The notes: generated from the letters alone by a model not told the origin. A DNA stretch of 64,000 nt from Amyelois transitella (GCF_032362555.1 NC_083518.1:8754501-8818500); one strand, 5' to 3'. Counted from the stretch's first letter, positions 46,831 to 60,222 are shown. Numbers and translations: made by a program.

Positions 46831-49415
46831 TTACAAATTTCGTTTAATATATGATATAGGTACTATAAGATAGATATAGATAGACAAAATGTTTAGATAA
46901 ACAAATATAGCAAAAACAAATCCTTAAAACCAACACAGGTGTGCTAATTAAAATTACTCTCTGTTAATATAACTTACAGTCTGTATGATTATATAAGCTG
47001 AATTATTTCCTTGATTTGAACTATGCACTAATAAATGAGCCAGTTTGTAAGTTTTCCATTTACATATACTTAAATATGGGATTGAAGGCATAAAATAAGC
47101 AAACATGCAGTCTTTCTTTGGCCTTCTAATAGTTAATAGTTGTCGCAGTTTCGCAGGCAATGATTATTTCATTCAGGCACCAAAAGAAAAAAAGAATAGG
47201 ACCAATCCATTCCTTTCAAGGCGTCTAAGGGATGGGCTTATAAACTTGGGATTCTTCTTTTGGGCGATGGACTAGCAACTTGTCACTACTTGAATCTCAG
47301 TTCTATCATAAAGCCAAACAGCTGAACGTGGCCTATCAGCTTCTTCGGGACGGTTGGCTCTGTCTACCCCGCAAGGGATGTAGACGTGACTATATGTGTA
47401 TATGTAATTATAAGGGGATAATGGCCTACTGTATTTTTCTTTCCCGAAAATATTTAAGCTGACGAGATATTCGTAAACAAAACATTAGTACATCGCACGA
47501 CTGTAAAAATCAATCAAGGGCATAAAATAACTTGGGATTGATTTCTTAGGCTATGGGCTGCGCAATCTGTCACTATTTGAATAATAATTCCATGCGAGTG
47601 ACATTTAAACTTCACTTTTTATATTTTATTTCTTTTTGACGTTGACATCATCCTGTAGGTACACTAGATGTCGTTAATAAGGTCATGAACTAAACAATTA
47701 TGACAATACGTACTGAAATCAATCATTTGAAACTGTGTATTTCGAGTTAGTCAGTTGCAGCGCTTTAAAATCAGTGTTCGAATAAAAAAAAAAATTGTGT
47801 AATTTTTAATTTACGAATTGATGGGTCAAATGAATTTATTAATTTATATATGAGATATATATAAACTTCAAATTTATGAACAAAATTAATTAAATACAAT
47901 ATAAAATTTTATACTATTTTGGTACGTATTTAAAATTCTACGGTATATTTATCGAACAAAAATATAATATGTAGGTCGGTATATATTTAATAATTTTGTA
48001 CGTAAGTACCTACTAACACTGTTAATAAGAATATCAGGTAGTTTGGTTTGTACTGATAAAATGTGGATAAAATAAATTAAGTAAGTTTTAATTAATATAA
48101 TAAGTAATATTTCCTTATGCTTAATAATAATACGTACCTAATGAAGGACAAAATTGATAAGAGGTTACTAAGTGCAATTCTAATTTAAGTAAATAGGTAT
48201 CCTAACGGTAAAATTTTGAAGTTATTTAAAACAAATTAAAAAACTTTTTGATTATTTAACTACAATATTTTTCAAGACTAATAAATAGACATAGAACATA
48301 CATATAACCACGACTTTATCTCTTGTGGGGTAGGCAGAGCCAACTGTCTCGAAGGGACCGAGAGGTCACGTTCATCCGTATGGCACATTGATGGCATTGA
48401 GATTAAAAAAGTGACTGTTTGCAAGTCAGCATGTTCAGACATTTGTTTTAATTACTGTTCTAGTCATAGAATTATACCTACTTTGTATTGGTCATAGTAA
48501 TACTTCGCCATTTCTCGGGACTTTTTGGACTTGAGATTTTATTAACGGCGATGGCGATGGGCTAGTAACTTGTCACTATTTGCTTTGCGTACCCCGTAAG
48601 CGGTAAGGACGTGGGGTTGTTTTATTGCATGTATTTTGTAGGTAGGTATCTATCAGTTCTGTTAATACACTTTACAAAGTGGGTTGTTTAATATGTATTT
48701 TTTATTATCTAATGATATGTGTACAGCTGAACTGACTTTCTTATTAGTTTAGTTTTTTTTAACAACGTTCATTTTGCTATTTGAAAAGGAAAAAGAAACT
48801 TACAAAATAATTTTGTACAAAGTTCCATTAGGTACGTCTGTCAAATTGCAATATCATAGTAAAATTAATTTAAACGCAGCTCTATCAAAAAGGTTCACCA
48901 GTAATTAGGATTTATAATTTTTTTTAAGTAATTAATAAATATTATGATATATGTAATTAATAAATATTATAATAATATTATTTGCTTAACTACCCACTGA
49001 AATGTAAACTTGTAAATTTAGTAGAAAAAGTAATTAATAAATATTAAAAATAAATACTAACCAATTAAATATGAACAAATAATGTTTAAGGAGGTAGGTA
49101 CCTACCTATATTAATGACACACCTATATAACATACGATGTTATCTATTTCGCGATCATAATACAATACAATATACTAACTCTATAGTTATATATGTACAC
49201 TATGGTGTACTGTTGACAAATAGAAGGATACTCTGGGAACAATGACGCATAATTAGAGCAACTTGTAACAGTAATGGGAACAATTCTCATTGTAGAATGT
49301 GTTTTTCTATCGGCATCAGATACGCGTATATGAGGCTAGTCGGTCGGATGCTATTTAAAAAAAAATCAGTGAAAAAGTACAAAAGATTTGGCGGGAAAAG
49401 GAAATTGAAAGTGTC
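46831..49415. other. AT-rich stretch with decayed repeats
   Basis: Short pieces of family S (48290-48430, 48540-48620) and long A/T-rich tracts; GGTAGGTACCTACCTA is a small palindrome at 49093-49108. Possible promoter of the insulin-receptor-like gene near 49350. Confidence 0.4.
47175..47410 (+). repeat. Family S copy
   Basis: Partial head (GGCACCAAAAGAAAAAAAGA), intact body and GTGACTATATGTGTATATG tail. Confidence 0.7.
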
Positions 49416-49444
49416 ATGGCGGCGATTACGGCGGTAATTTTGTG
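49416..49444 (+). other. Candidate first coding exon (signal peptide) of the insulin-receptor-like gene
   Basis: ATG followed by MAAITAVIL, then a GTAAGC donor in phase 2. It joins the acceptor before 50226 to make a TGC codon and continue LFNKTEV. The result is a short hydrophobic leader before L1. A TATTTAAA at 49352 and a TCAGT initiator-like motif at 49366 lie upstream, but closer together than usual. A different upstream exon is possible. Confidence 0.35.
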
Positions 49445-52400
49445 GTAAGCGATGTTCTATTCAAAGGTAGATTTATTAAATGGTACTATGAGCACAAATT
49501 ATAAAGTAATAGATGAATTTCTTAGTTGGGTATGATTTGAATAAAAATAACAATAAAAAACCAATTCCATTTTTTTTTATTAAAGAAACTTATCAAAAAA
49601 AAAAACTTTTTAATCTTACTTTTAACCAAGAATTAACTTTAATTTTCAACAGTATACGAGTATAACTCCCTAGACTTCTAGTATTAGAAAATTACTTGAT
49701 ACGTACGTATTTTATACGTATACATACGTATAATCACATCTATATCCCTCGCGGCATAGACAGAGCCAACAGTCTTGAAAAGACTAATAGACCAATTAAA
49801 TTTACTTGATAATTTTGACATTAAAAATAATACCTCTATTTTTTATTTAAATTATACCGACTTTTTTGTGAACATTATAAACATTTATATAACATGATTA
49901 CTTCTATATGTTTAAAAATAGTAATTTGTAGACAGTTTTAAGTAATAAGGGTTTACCCTTATAAATTTCCATAGAATTCTTAACGAAATGAATATAAGAC
50001 TACTTTGGGAGTGTATCATTGCAGAAATTATTAATAAAATTTCACATAAATAAGTTTTATTTACTCAAATTTACATTTTAATTCTTATAAATCCGGAAGC
50101 GAGTGTATATGTTAATGTTTTATTTGCTTAACTACCCACTGAAATAGTTTGTAAATTTACCCACGATTATTAATTTACATCCCTAGGTTAATCATACTTC
50201 ATTGCGGTACATCTGAAGCTCAGAGCTTGTTTAACAAAACAGAAGTGCCTTACAAAAAAAGCGGGATATGCAAGAGGATGCTTTGTAATTCTTTGGAGAA
50301 ACTGAAACTTCTAGAAGATTGCGTGGTCGTCCTGGGAGACCTTCAGGTCATGGTGATGGAGAAGGCGGTGAAGAAGGATTTTGATAAATTTACCTTCAGT
50401 AAATTGAGAGAGGTAAGAAAAGATACTAGGGTAATCTTACTTCTATACATATATATAATCAAGTCTTTATACAGGAAAAATAAAGCGAACTGTCTTGAAA
50501 AGATTAAAGGTCCACGTACGGCTTAATGATGAAATTGAGTTTTTTTATATAGTGACAGGTTTAATTTAAATAGTGACAGTTTTAAAAAAAGGAAGCAGCC
50601 ATAGCAAACACCTTTTATGAACTTTTATTTTTTAGGTGACTGGATTCGTAATATTGTACAGAGTCAAAGGTTTGGAGTCCGTGGGCCAGCTGTTTCCAAA
50701 CTTGGTAAGAATTCGCGGAGACAAGGTTTTCAATGACTTCGGTCTGATCGTTTATGATATGGAAGATCTCAAAGAGGTAATTTTTCATTCTAGTGTCTTG
50801 TTTAGCCACTCACTACATAATTAACAATCTGAAATAATGTTATCTGCGTATCCTAAAATTTATACATACATACATACATACATATATGGTCACGTCTATA
50901 TCCCTTGTGGGGTAGACAGAGCGAACAGTCTTGAAAAGACTGATAGGCCACGCTCAGCTATTTGGCTTAATGATAGAATTGAGATTCAAATAGTGACAGG
51001 TTGCTTGCCCATCGCCTAAAAAAAGAATCCCAAGTTTGTAAGCCTATCCCTTAGCCGCCTTTTACGACATCCATAGGAAAGAGATGGAGTGGTCCTATTC
51101 TATTTTGTACTGGTGCCGAGAACCACACGGCACTAAAATTTATTGGTTATATTATTATTAAAACGGATTTTATTGTCATAGATCGGGCTGTACAACCTAC
51201 TCAAAATCGACAGAGGAGGTGTTATCATATGGTCGGTGCCACAAGCTTGCTTCATCACCACAGTGAACTGGAAAGCCATAGTGCCTATGGCCCGTCGTGT
51301 GTTCGAGTACTCTGAGGATGCCATGCACTGTGCATCCGCATGTCGATGCACAAATGATCTGGATACAAATAAATGTTGGAACACTAAGTAAGTTTAAGAT
51401 ATACTTCCTCCTGACTTTAGTCCCGGCTCACCACTCTGGAGAGAAGCTCGGGGTGTGCCTTTGACCATGGATCTTGCATTGGCTGAGTCAAGTTTCTACA
51501 CGAAGCGACTCCCATCTGACCTCTGCAACATTTGCAGGGGAATGTAACCCGTATTGGATCAATCATGGTTACACACATGGAGACCGGGGTGTGCCTTTGA
51601 CCATGGATCTTGCATTGAGTGAATCAAGTTTTTACACGAAGCGACTCCCATCATCTGACCTCTGCAACATTTGCAGGGGAATGTAACCCGTATTGGATCA
51701 ATCATGGTTACACACATGGAGACCGGGGTGTGCCTTTGACCATGGATCTTGGGTGAGTCAAGTTTTTACACGAAGCGACTCCTATCTAAACTCTGCAACA
51801 TTTGCAGGGGAATGTAACCCGTATTGGATCAATCATGGTTACACACATAGAGACCGGGGTGTGCCTTTGACCATGGATTCTGGATTGGGTGAGTCAGGTT
51901 TTACATGAAGCGACTGAAGCGTCACCCATCTGACCTCCGCCACCTTTGCAGGTAAACCTAACTCATATTGGATTGATCATGATAACACATCCAGTTGCCA
52001 AAATGTGTAGGTTTCTTCACGATGTTTTCTCTCATCGTAATAGCATCGGTTAGTATTCAAACTAATGTACATAACTTTGGAAAAAGTCATTGGTACATGG
52101 TTGAGGTGGGATTTGAATCAGTGCATTTATGAATATAACGCATTTTAACCAGGCACCTTATCGATCCTATCATCGACGCTCCTCACTAAGTAACTTTAAG
52201 GTATGCAATCTGAAAAAATTTTCACTGAATGTTATGTCACATGTTAACTAAGAATTCGATTTCATTCTAAACTTTATCCTGTCTATGTACAGGTTTATCA
52301 ATGTGAACAATTATGATATCTATGTTATATTATTCTTACCTAAAGTCACTAGCGAATGTCTGTCTCACTGTCACATCTTCCATCGTTTCCGATATCAAAA

Positions 52401-55400
52401 AACCTTTTGTGTTAATATCTAAGGTCAGTTTTCAGATGAACTTCTCTACTCATTATTGGTTCATACCCACACCTTAGTAATCAATATTTTACCGACACAC
52501 TTCATCTATACTAATATTATAAAGTTGAAGAGTTTGTATGTTTGAACGCGCTAATCTCAGGAACTGCTGGTTCGAATTGAAAAATTCTTTGTGTTGAATA
52601 GACCATTTATCGAGGAAGGCTTAAGGCTATACTACATCACGCTGCAACTATTAGGAGTGAAGAAATAAAATGTGAAAAAAAACGGAGAAAATTATTCATT
52701 CTTGAGGCGTTCGCTGCAAAAACGGTTTAAGATACCAAAAATATACCTATGTATGAAAGAATTATTTCTCTTAAAATAATTTAAAAAAATGTCCACGATA
52801 TGTCTATCTTTTAAGATCAATTTTGGTTATTTGCGTGGACTAAGAACAGTCTGGAGAATGACATTGGGTACTTTTCGTAAATGCCACAAAGACCAATTCC
52901 TGTGGGATTTCAGATTCTTCTACACGTACGAAGTCGCGGGGAACAGTTAGTAACTAGATAAAATAAATTTTAGTAATATATTCGTTCTCATTTATTTTCC
53001 TTATAGATTATGGGCTGGTAAAGACGAGACATGTTAATGACCTTCTAGATAATACCAAAGTTATCGCATAGACTTCTGTGGTTTAAGCACATTTTTAAAA
53101 AAATAATTATACCCTTTTGTAAACTTGTCTTTTTCTTAAATAATAACTTTTTTAATTAACGCTGCTATTGGTGTTATATTTTCTTAAATACGTGATAACG
53201 ACATTTCTTATGGTCTTTTTAAAATTTGATACTTCATTATTTTCAAGGCACTATTATAGGTTACTGGCTGTCGCGGCAAACGTTGTTTTGCCATATAAAT
53301 AATTTTTAATTAATTTCTAATTTAAAAAAAATGTTAAAGTGGACAACCCTTATCACTTAGGGTTATGAAAAATCGATGTTGGCCGATTCTCAGACCTACT
53401 CTCAGAACATTGTGATACGAGAATTTTATGTATAAGAAGTATTGAATTTTCTACATCCTAAGCAACTTTACTGAACTCAAAATTTCATTTGTCCGAGTTT
53501 TCTTTTGAACGATCCAACGATCGCCTACTGGTTTTACCATGTTCGATTAACAAGAAGTAAACGCATATGATTTAAAATTATCAAAACAAATTGTAACTGT
53601 AATTATAGTTTAAATCCTGTGGGTTTTGATCTCCCAGGTGATTTGCCATCAGATGATTACAGGAATCAAAAAAATGTAGAATCAAATCTAACAAGATTTA
53701 TTCCACTTTGATCACCGAAATTATGGAATTTGATCACCCAGATATCACCTGGGTGGTGAAATTCCATATTTTCGATTGGTCAAAGTGAAATAAACCTCTG
53801 TAGATATATTTATCAACAATGACAACGTTTTTGAATTCGTAGCGTAGCGTTGAATAACACTCGTAACACAAGTCTCGAACTTACTTCGAGGAAAACTCAA
53901 TCTATGAAAATTGTGCTGTGACTAATTTATAGAAATTAAAATGAAGATAATTCCTTGAAGAACAGTTTGTATTGTGATGTTTCAGACGGTGTCAGCGATT
54001 CTACGAAGGACCAGAAGCGGAGAATTGCCACGAACAATGTTTCGGATGCAGAATCACATCTCCGAACCAATGTCTACTTTGCCGCCATTATACATACAAA
54101 CACGAGTGCGTTTCCGCATGTCCAAATGATACGTAAGTTATTTGTATTATATTTTATAACAATATCTGTATATGTGTTTTCGTTTTGTTTTTTTTTAATT
54201 TAGTCAAGAAACAGAGCCCGTTATCAGCAAAGTGTTTACAGAACTTCATAGCAACATGCTGCGATTCTTCTATTCATTCCTTTAATTTCGCACTGTACTT
54301 TGTTTAATGTGGGTAAATTCTAGAATTAACCCACATTGAAAACAAAGTTCAGCGTTAGTTCTATTCTGGTGGGTAAAAATATATTGATAATGGGTGCAAT
54401 GAGTTAAAACCATAAAACATGTCGAAATTCATTTTTTCCTAAGAGTCAGAATAGTTTTCTTTCTAGAGTTAGTCATTTTCGTGATTCTATTTTGGAAACT
54501 GCGTATTCCACTCTAATAAAAGGGTAACGCTCATAAAAGAGATGAATTTCAAATTTTGTCAATCCCGCATTTCGGCACTTGAGAGTGCCCAAGTATCATG
54601 GCTCCAATTTATATTAATAGCCAGTAGATTGGTGGTAAAAGGTCAATCAATCAATTAATTGCAATTTCGAGTCAATCTTGAAGAGTTTTATTCGTGAATC
54701 GAATTGATATTTAATTGAAGCCCCTTATCGATTCAATGTTAATCTTCAATCGATAATGCATATCTTGGTGTCAGGAATTTTTCAGTTGATATAATCGGCT
54801 TTGCGAGTTTCGGTCCAGACGAGGACAAGGATTTATTGAGCCTATCATAACATAAAATCAACAATAATTTAAAAGCAATTGCAACGCGCCATACTACTGA
54901 ACGTGGCCTATTAGTCTTTTCGAGACAGTTAGTTCTGTCTACTCTGTAAGATAAATACGTGATTTAGGCGATGGGCTAGCAACCTGTCACTATTTGAATC
55001 TCAATTCTATCATTAAGCCAAATAGCTGAACGTGGCCATTCAGTCAAGACTGTTGGATCTGTCTACACCGCAAGGGATATAGACGTGACCATATGTATGT
55101 TTGTATGTAGTTGCGTAATGGTTTCTCTCTACTGTTCCCTCATTATTGAGGAGGACGGCCACTGGCACCGGAACTCATCAGTCTTCTCCGTGGACTACAG
55201 TAAGAAGTAACTTTCATCACCTCGTTAACCGTTTCCATCCAGATTCACCTCGTGGTCATCAAACCGTTATTATAACTACGAATGTAATACTCATAATTTT
55301 TTGTTCTCAGACTCCTCCTGCCAGTCAACAAATATTGCTTATCAGAACAAGAATGTAAAGACCTGGGAGGTTGGGAATGGAAGAAGACATGCATTTTAGA

Positions 55401-57447
55401 ATGTCCACTTGATTTTGCAAAACACACATTTGCCAATGGAAGTGTTACTTGTAAGCCCTGCAGAAATTGTGACGAGGTTTGTATGTTTGTCTTACAAAAT
55501 TTTGCTGTGACTTTCTGTAAAGATATGAAAAATTTTCACAAAAGAATGTGTGACCTTTTCTTTTTAATTTTATACAATAACCAAGAAATAATATAAAATT
55601 TTTGTTATCAATTATTTCAGATCTGTAAGAGTCTTCTCATCCAGTCAACAAGTACAATCGAAGCTGCAAAGAGATGCGTATACATCAACGGCTCTTTGAG
55701 AATACACATTAAATCAATCCCGGGAGCCATCGAAGAACTTCAGGCGTTCATGGGTAGAATCCAAAATGTCACAGACTACGTAGAAATACACGGATCAGTT
55801 ATAATCACATCCTTAGATTTCTTGTCATCCCTGAGGTATATTGGAGGCAGAAATTTATATGCCAATAAATATAGCTTAGTCGTACATGACATGGTCAACC
55901 TACAGACCCTTTTTACAACCAATGTTACTAACAATCTCGAAATTGGCAATGGCACTATGAATTTTTATAGAAATCCAGTCTTGTGTATTAATGAGATCGA
56001 AAAATTATTGCCAAAGTTCCGTGAAAAACCTAATGATATTGATGTGCCCAAAAATACAAATGGCTATAGCGGTGGTTGTGCTCATGCTTCAGTTCCTCTC
56101 AATGTTACTATTATAAACGAAACATCAGTTGCGGTAACATTTCAATTATTAGAAGAACCCGACGTGCATTACTCGTTGCTATATATTCGAGTACCACTAG
56201 GTTCTAAAACAGACTTCGTTCCTGAAACGTGCAGTGAATCCGAATGGCACGCTATTAATGTTGCCGTAGAACCTGGAAAACATGGATCAGTGAACCTGAC
56301 AGATCTTCATCCTGCCTCAAAATACGCTCTTTGCGTTGAAATTTACGAACCGAAGCGTAACTATGTCGCTCGAAGCACAATATACAACTTCTCAACCCAT
56401 GTTGGAAAGCCAGAACCATCATTTATATCAGAACTGGTAGCGAAAAACGATGAAGTCGTAGTTATACGTTGGGTTGATCATTTAGTGTACCAACCATATA
56501 TAGTGCGTTATGAGTTAGACGTATCATTAATTGAAATTTATCCAAGGGATGTTACAACAAGGAATTTTTGCAATGATAATTTTGAAGAAATTGATGATGA
56601 CAGACACGCTGTTGTTTATCGACCACCAGTTAATTACGAGAGAGGCTGTGAATCTATGTGCGGGGTATTATCTGATTCCACAAAGGGAGCTTTGGTAGAA
56701 AATTACTTTGACATTTGCTATGACCTTCCAGATTTTGGTTGCAATGTTGAGGAGTCGCCACCTCCCGGAAATAGCTCTTTTGGGAAATATGTAAGGACAT
56801 TATCTTTGAATATTAGTGGATCTAAATCTGATTTTCAAGTTGGAGAATTAGCGCCATACAGGGATTATAGATTTAGATTACGTGCGTGTACAAGAGAATT
56901 ATGCAGTAGATCAACTAAAGGCGTTGTGAGAACGTTACGTTCGGAATATGCGGATATACCAACTTTAACTTATGCTAGTGCCAATGAATTTGGCTATATA
57001 TCTGTTGCTTGGAGACCACCAGAATTAACCAACGGCCCAATTTTAGCGTACTTAATTGAAGTGATACCAACAATGAAAGTGAACGAGATCGCTCATTTGC
57101 TGCCGCGTTCTTGGTGTGTACCTTCAAGTCAACTAAGTATAGTCATAAAATATTTTGTTGATAAAAAATATGTGATAAGAGTGTGTTCAAGAACTCTGGC
57201 ATCGAAGAGCGCATGTGGAGAGTATAAATCTGTAATTGTATCATCAGTTTATGTCAAAAATTGGACTTGGTTTGCTTGTACATTTGGTATTGTATTATTT
57301 AGCGCATCAATTGTTGTGGGCAGACTTAGGAGAACTCGCAGACAAGTGGATGATATGATACCTTTAGTGGAATATGTGTATAATGACAGTCAGTCTCCAA
57401 CTCTTACGCCGGAGGATATGCCTTCATGCTCGAGTGCCATTGATTAG
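49416..57447 (+). CDS. Insulin-receptor-like protein without kinase domain (membrane-anchored decoy type)
   Basis: Exons: 49416-49444 (proposed), 50226-50412, 50636-50776, 51182-51387, 53986-54132, 55311-55476, 55621-57447. All junctions keep phase (AA+A and AC+A rebuild Lys and Thr codons); about 900 aa. L1 about 20-170; furin-like Cys-rich domain about 172-292 (CHEQCFGC, CLLCRHYTYKHECVSAC); L2 from 293 (ICKSLLIQ) to about 445; FN3 repeats from about 449 to 830; one transmembrane helix about 840-861 (WFACTFGIVLFSASIVVG); then a 39-residue tail ending SCSSAID. No kinase follows before the stop. I see no multi-basic cleavage site in the insert region of the second FN3. Insect decoy insulin receptors bind insulin-like peptides without signalling; this one keeps a membrane anchor. 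AATAAA at 57461-57466. Confidence 0.85.
50864..51131 (-). repeat. Family S, near-complete copy
   Basis: Between exons 50636-50776 and 51182-51387 of the insulin-receptor-like gene. CTAAAATTTAT flanks both ends (about 50852 and 51132). Confidence 0.75.
51450..51960 (+). repeat. Tandem repeat, about four units of 131-139 bp
   Basis: Units start GGGGTGTGCCTTTGACCATG at 51450, 51586, 51725 and 51856. Single copies or decayed relatives (CCCGGG-type, ACACATCCAGTTGCC) are seen at 36760-37020, 40600-41060, 44240-44345 and 46190-46290, so a dispersed repeat was amplified locally inside an intron. Confidence 0.75.
52505..52950 (+). mobile_element. Helitron relic in an intron of the insulin-receptor-like gene
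   Basis: Starts TCTATACTAATATTATAAAG after an A; ends ...GAACAGTTAG before a T, with the usual CTAG mutated to TTAG. Confidence 0.6.
54895..55112 (+). repeat. Two family S fragments
   Basis: A short end piece (54895-54965) precedes a headless copy with (TATG)n tail. Confidence 0.65.
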
Positions 57448-57460
57448 GTGATATTAAAAT

Positions 57461-57466
57461 AATAAA
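57461..57466 (+). terminator. Poly(A) signal of the insulin-receptor-like gene
   Basis: AATAAA 14 bases after the stop. A second one lies near 57488. Confidence 0.65.
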
Positions 57467-58329
57467 TTTAAAAAAATTTAATTAAGATAATAAATTTGTT
57501 TTTTATTTGATTTGAATATTTTATTTACCTACCTATTATATTAACTTATTCAAAGCAATATTACTAAAGAAGTTTTTTCGATTTCGGTTAGCATACGTAC
57601 ATGCATATCCCTTGCGGAGTGGACAAAGCTTACAGTCTTGTATTTGATAGATACCTACATTAATTATATTATTTATGATTAAATGGATACTCTTAGGTTT
57701 AATCAAAGTTCCGTATAGCATACACGTCAGTATTTGGTCATCTAATCGGCAAAGCAAATCTACGAAAAGGGACTTTGTGATTTACGCTCGTAACTAATTG
57801 TAAGTCAGTTTCGTAGGTTGGTACGTCTCCATAAAATCGGTTATGTCATTTGGTTTAGTAAAATAAAAAAAAATGTCTGAACTGTTCAGAAAAAAAGTAA
57901 TGTAAAACGAATTATGTATATTTTTAATATCCACATTTTTTTTCACCAAAGCGTTACTAACCATTTTGTTAATAAACAGTTTAAATAGTCTGTGCAATGA
58001 ATAAAACCTCTATCGACTTTGACCTAGAAGGTAGGTGGTAACTACGAGTATATTTACTACATACAGTTCTAAAACTCAGTAAATAATGAAGCACTCATCC
58101 ATGGTTAAATCTCTCCCAAAAACTTATGGTACAAGGTAGGCCCCGGGCATAAGATACCGAAATTAGACCTCTAAATAATGGATAAGGGGTTTCCAACTTC
58201 CTAACTTTTACTAACGCTGGTCGTAAAATAGAAAATATTGAGGGAGAGATTTAAGCGAATTGGGGAGAAAGGTGTAGTATTTTTTGATAAGATTCTTTTA
58301 TTTTATTTATGAACTTTTATTTTATTTAT

Positions 58330-58400
58330 GAACATATAATCACGCCTCTTTCCCGGAGAGGTAGGCAGAGACTACCTCTTTCCACTTGCCACGATATAGT
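58330..58400 (-). mobile_element. LINE L 3' end, very short
   Basis: ATAATCACGCCTCTTTCCCG to CACTTGCCACGATA. Confidence 0.6.
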
Positions 58401-58444
58401 ATATATAAATATATTTATTCCTAATGTATTTTATACCTAAATTA

Positions 58445-58650
58445 TACATACATTCATATATTCACGTCAATATCCCATGCGGGGTAGGCAGAATAGAATA
58501 GAGCTGATTGGCTCAATAGTATAATTGAAATTCAAATAGTGACAGGTTGCTAGCCTTAAAGAAGAATCTCAAATTTATGAGCATATCCCTTAGTCGCCTT
58601 TTACGACATCCATGGGAATAAGAGGGAGTGGTCCTATTCTTTTTTTTAAT
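58445..58650 (-). repeat. Family S copy, head missing
   Basis: GTCAATATCCCATGCGGGG to GGTCCTATTC; next to the Helitron. Confidence 0.65.
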
Positions 58651-58681
58651 TGTTCAATTTATTATCTAAATTATATTAACA

Positions 58682-59363
58682 CTAGCGACCCGCCCCGGCT
58701 TCGCACGGATGCACAGCCGATACTAAATGTATCTCTATTAGAACTAACTAAAGGACCGCCCGCAAAGCGGCTAAGTAACTAAGTCTTGCTCCCGGCAAAA
58801 GTGTCACTTCTGCCTGCAGTCCCGGGCCGTGCAGCAGAAATCGTAATATTTTAATTTCACCACAACTTCAAAACCAAACGTCCAATTTTAATCATTCAAA
58901 GACCAAATATTATCTACATAAACTGTACTTATTGATGAAATTATTTATTTTGATAAGGATTAATAGCGTTTAAATGTAGACCAAAAAAAATTCAAGATTT
59001 TTAAATAAAAATGTGGTTGTTGTGCCTCATTCGACATAGATAGGTTTAGTGTGTCGCGGACTTTTTTGTAGATATTTATAAGATCTACAATTAATTAAAA
59101 CATTTTATGGTTCTATCTTTTGTAGTTTAGGCAGCGTTCGCAAAATAAGTAACTTTTTGGTTGATTTTTTTCAGTTGGTGTCCGAAAAATCCAAATATAT
59201 TACGGAACCCTATTTTTTTCCAGAATAAAATATAGTCTGTGTTACTCGTGGATAATGTAGCTTTCGAATGGTGAAAGAATTTTTAAAATCGGTCCAGTGG
59301 TTTTTGAGCCTATTCATTACAACCAATCAAACAAAGTTTTCCTCTTTATAATATTAGTGTAGA
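58682..59363 (-). mobile_element. Helitron, 682 bp, minus strand
   Basis: Read on minus it starts TCTACACTAATATTATAAAG and ends GGGGCGGGTCGCTAG, with A before and T after. Interior shows the common lepidopteran Helitron text (GTTACTCGTGG, CGGTCCAGTGG). No coding frame. Confidence 0.75.
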
Positions 59364-59616
59364 TAAATTATGTACCTAACTCTTTTCTTCAACATAATGT
59401 ATGTATTGCATTGAGTTATGATAGGGCTTAAAAGTGAAATTTTATACCTAGATCATGCGTTATACCTACTAAAATTTGATTATTTAGATTTTGTGATGAT
59501 TAATAGCATGATGTTGAACGTACATCGTAACCTTTTTTATTCCATAAGCCTTTTTTATTACATATAAGCCATTCTTATTGACATCATTAGTTTTACATAC
59601 ATTCATGTTTTTTAAT

Positions 59617-59836
59617 GTAGACAATGTGCTTTCGTCTATTATTAAGATTTGAGAGATCTATATTTGTATATTGACGCCCGGTGAAAATGCTGCAGTAGTT
59701 TGTTCCGTCGCTTTTTCTACACATGCGCTTTGGAAGCGGTAGTAGTTATACTTAGATTTAAGCGATGTGACGTTTATAAAGTGATACCTTGTATCCAATT
59801 TTGAAAATAAATCTATTCTATTCTATTTTATTCTAG
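59617..59836 (+). repeat. Dispersed repeat ending (TTCTA)n
   Basis: Contains TTGACGCCCGGTGAAAATGC and GTGATACCTTGTATCCAATT, ending in ATTCTATTCTA. Related copies at 63680-63900 and, tail only, 30228-30295. Looks like a non-LTR element 3' end. Confidence 0.5.
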
Positions 59837-59961
59837 CCTGTTAGTAATGATCAGTTTTTTTTTCTTGGTGCAATAAAGTTTATATCTATAAATCTTACTG
59901 CCATGTTATCGCAATATATTTTTAAGTTCATATCAGTTTATAATTTCCATATCTAACTAGT

Positions 59962-60222
59962 GTGCCGTGTGTGTATACAAAAAAGAATAGGACCACTCCA
60001 TCTCTTTCCCATGGATGTCGTAAAAGGCGACTAAGGGATAGGCTTACAAACTTGGGATTATTTTTTAGGCGATGGGCTAGCAACCTGTCACTATTTGAAT
60101 CTCAATTCTATCATTAAGCCAAATAGCTGAACGTGGCCATTCAGTCTTTTCAAGACTGTTGGCTCTGTTTACCCCGCAAGGGATATAGACGTGACCATAT
60201 GTATGTATGTATGTATGTATGT
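59962..60222 (+). repeat. Family S, near-complete copy
   Basis: Body is close to consensus; ends in (TATG)6. Confidence 0.75.

Larger units (their letters stand above)
44784..49415. other. Intergenic region between the NXF-like and insulin-receptor-like genes
   Basis: The two genes are divergent. Apart from family S copies and short repeats listed separately, I see only AT-rich DNA without a supported exon. Small frames at 45701 and 45900 have no recognisable content. Confidence 0.6.

Noticed and set aside
55151..55199. Extra exon of the insulin-receptor-like gene
   Set aside because: It has AG and GT borders but is 49 nt, which would break the phase that is correct when 54132 joins 55311 directly.
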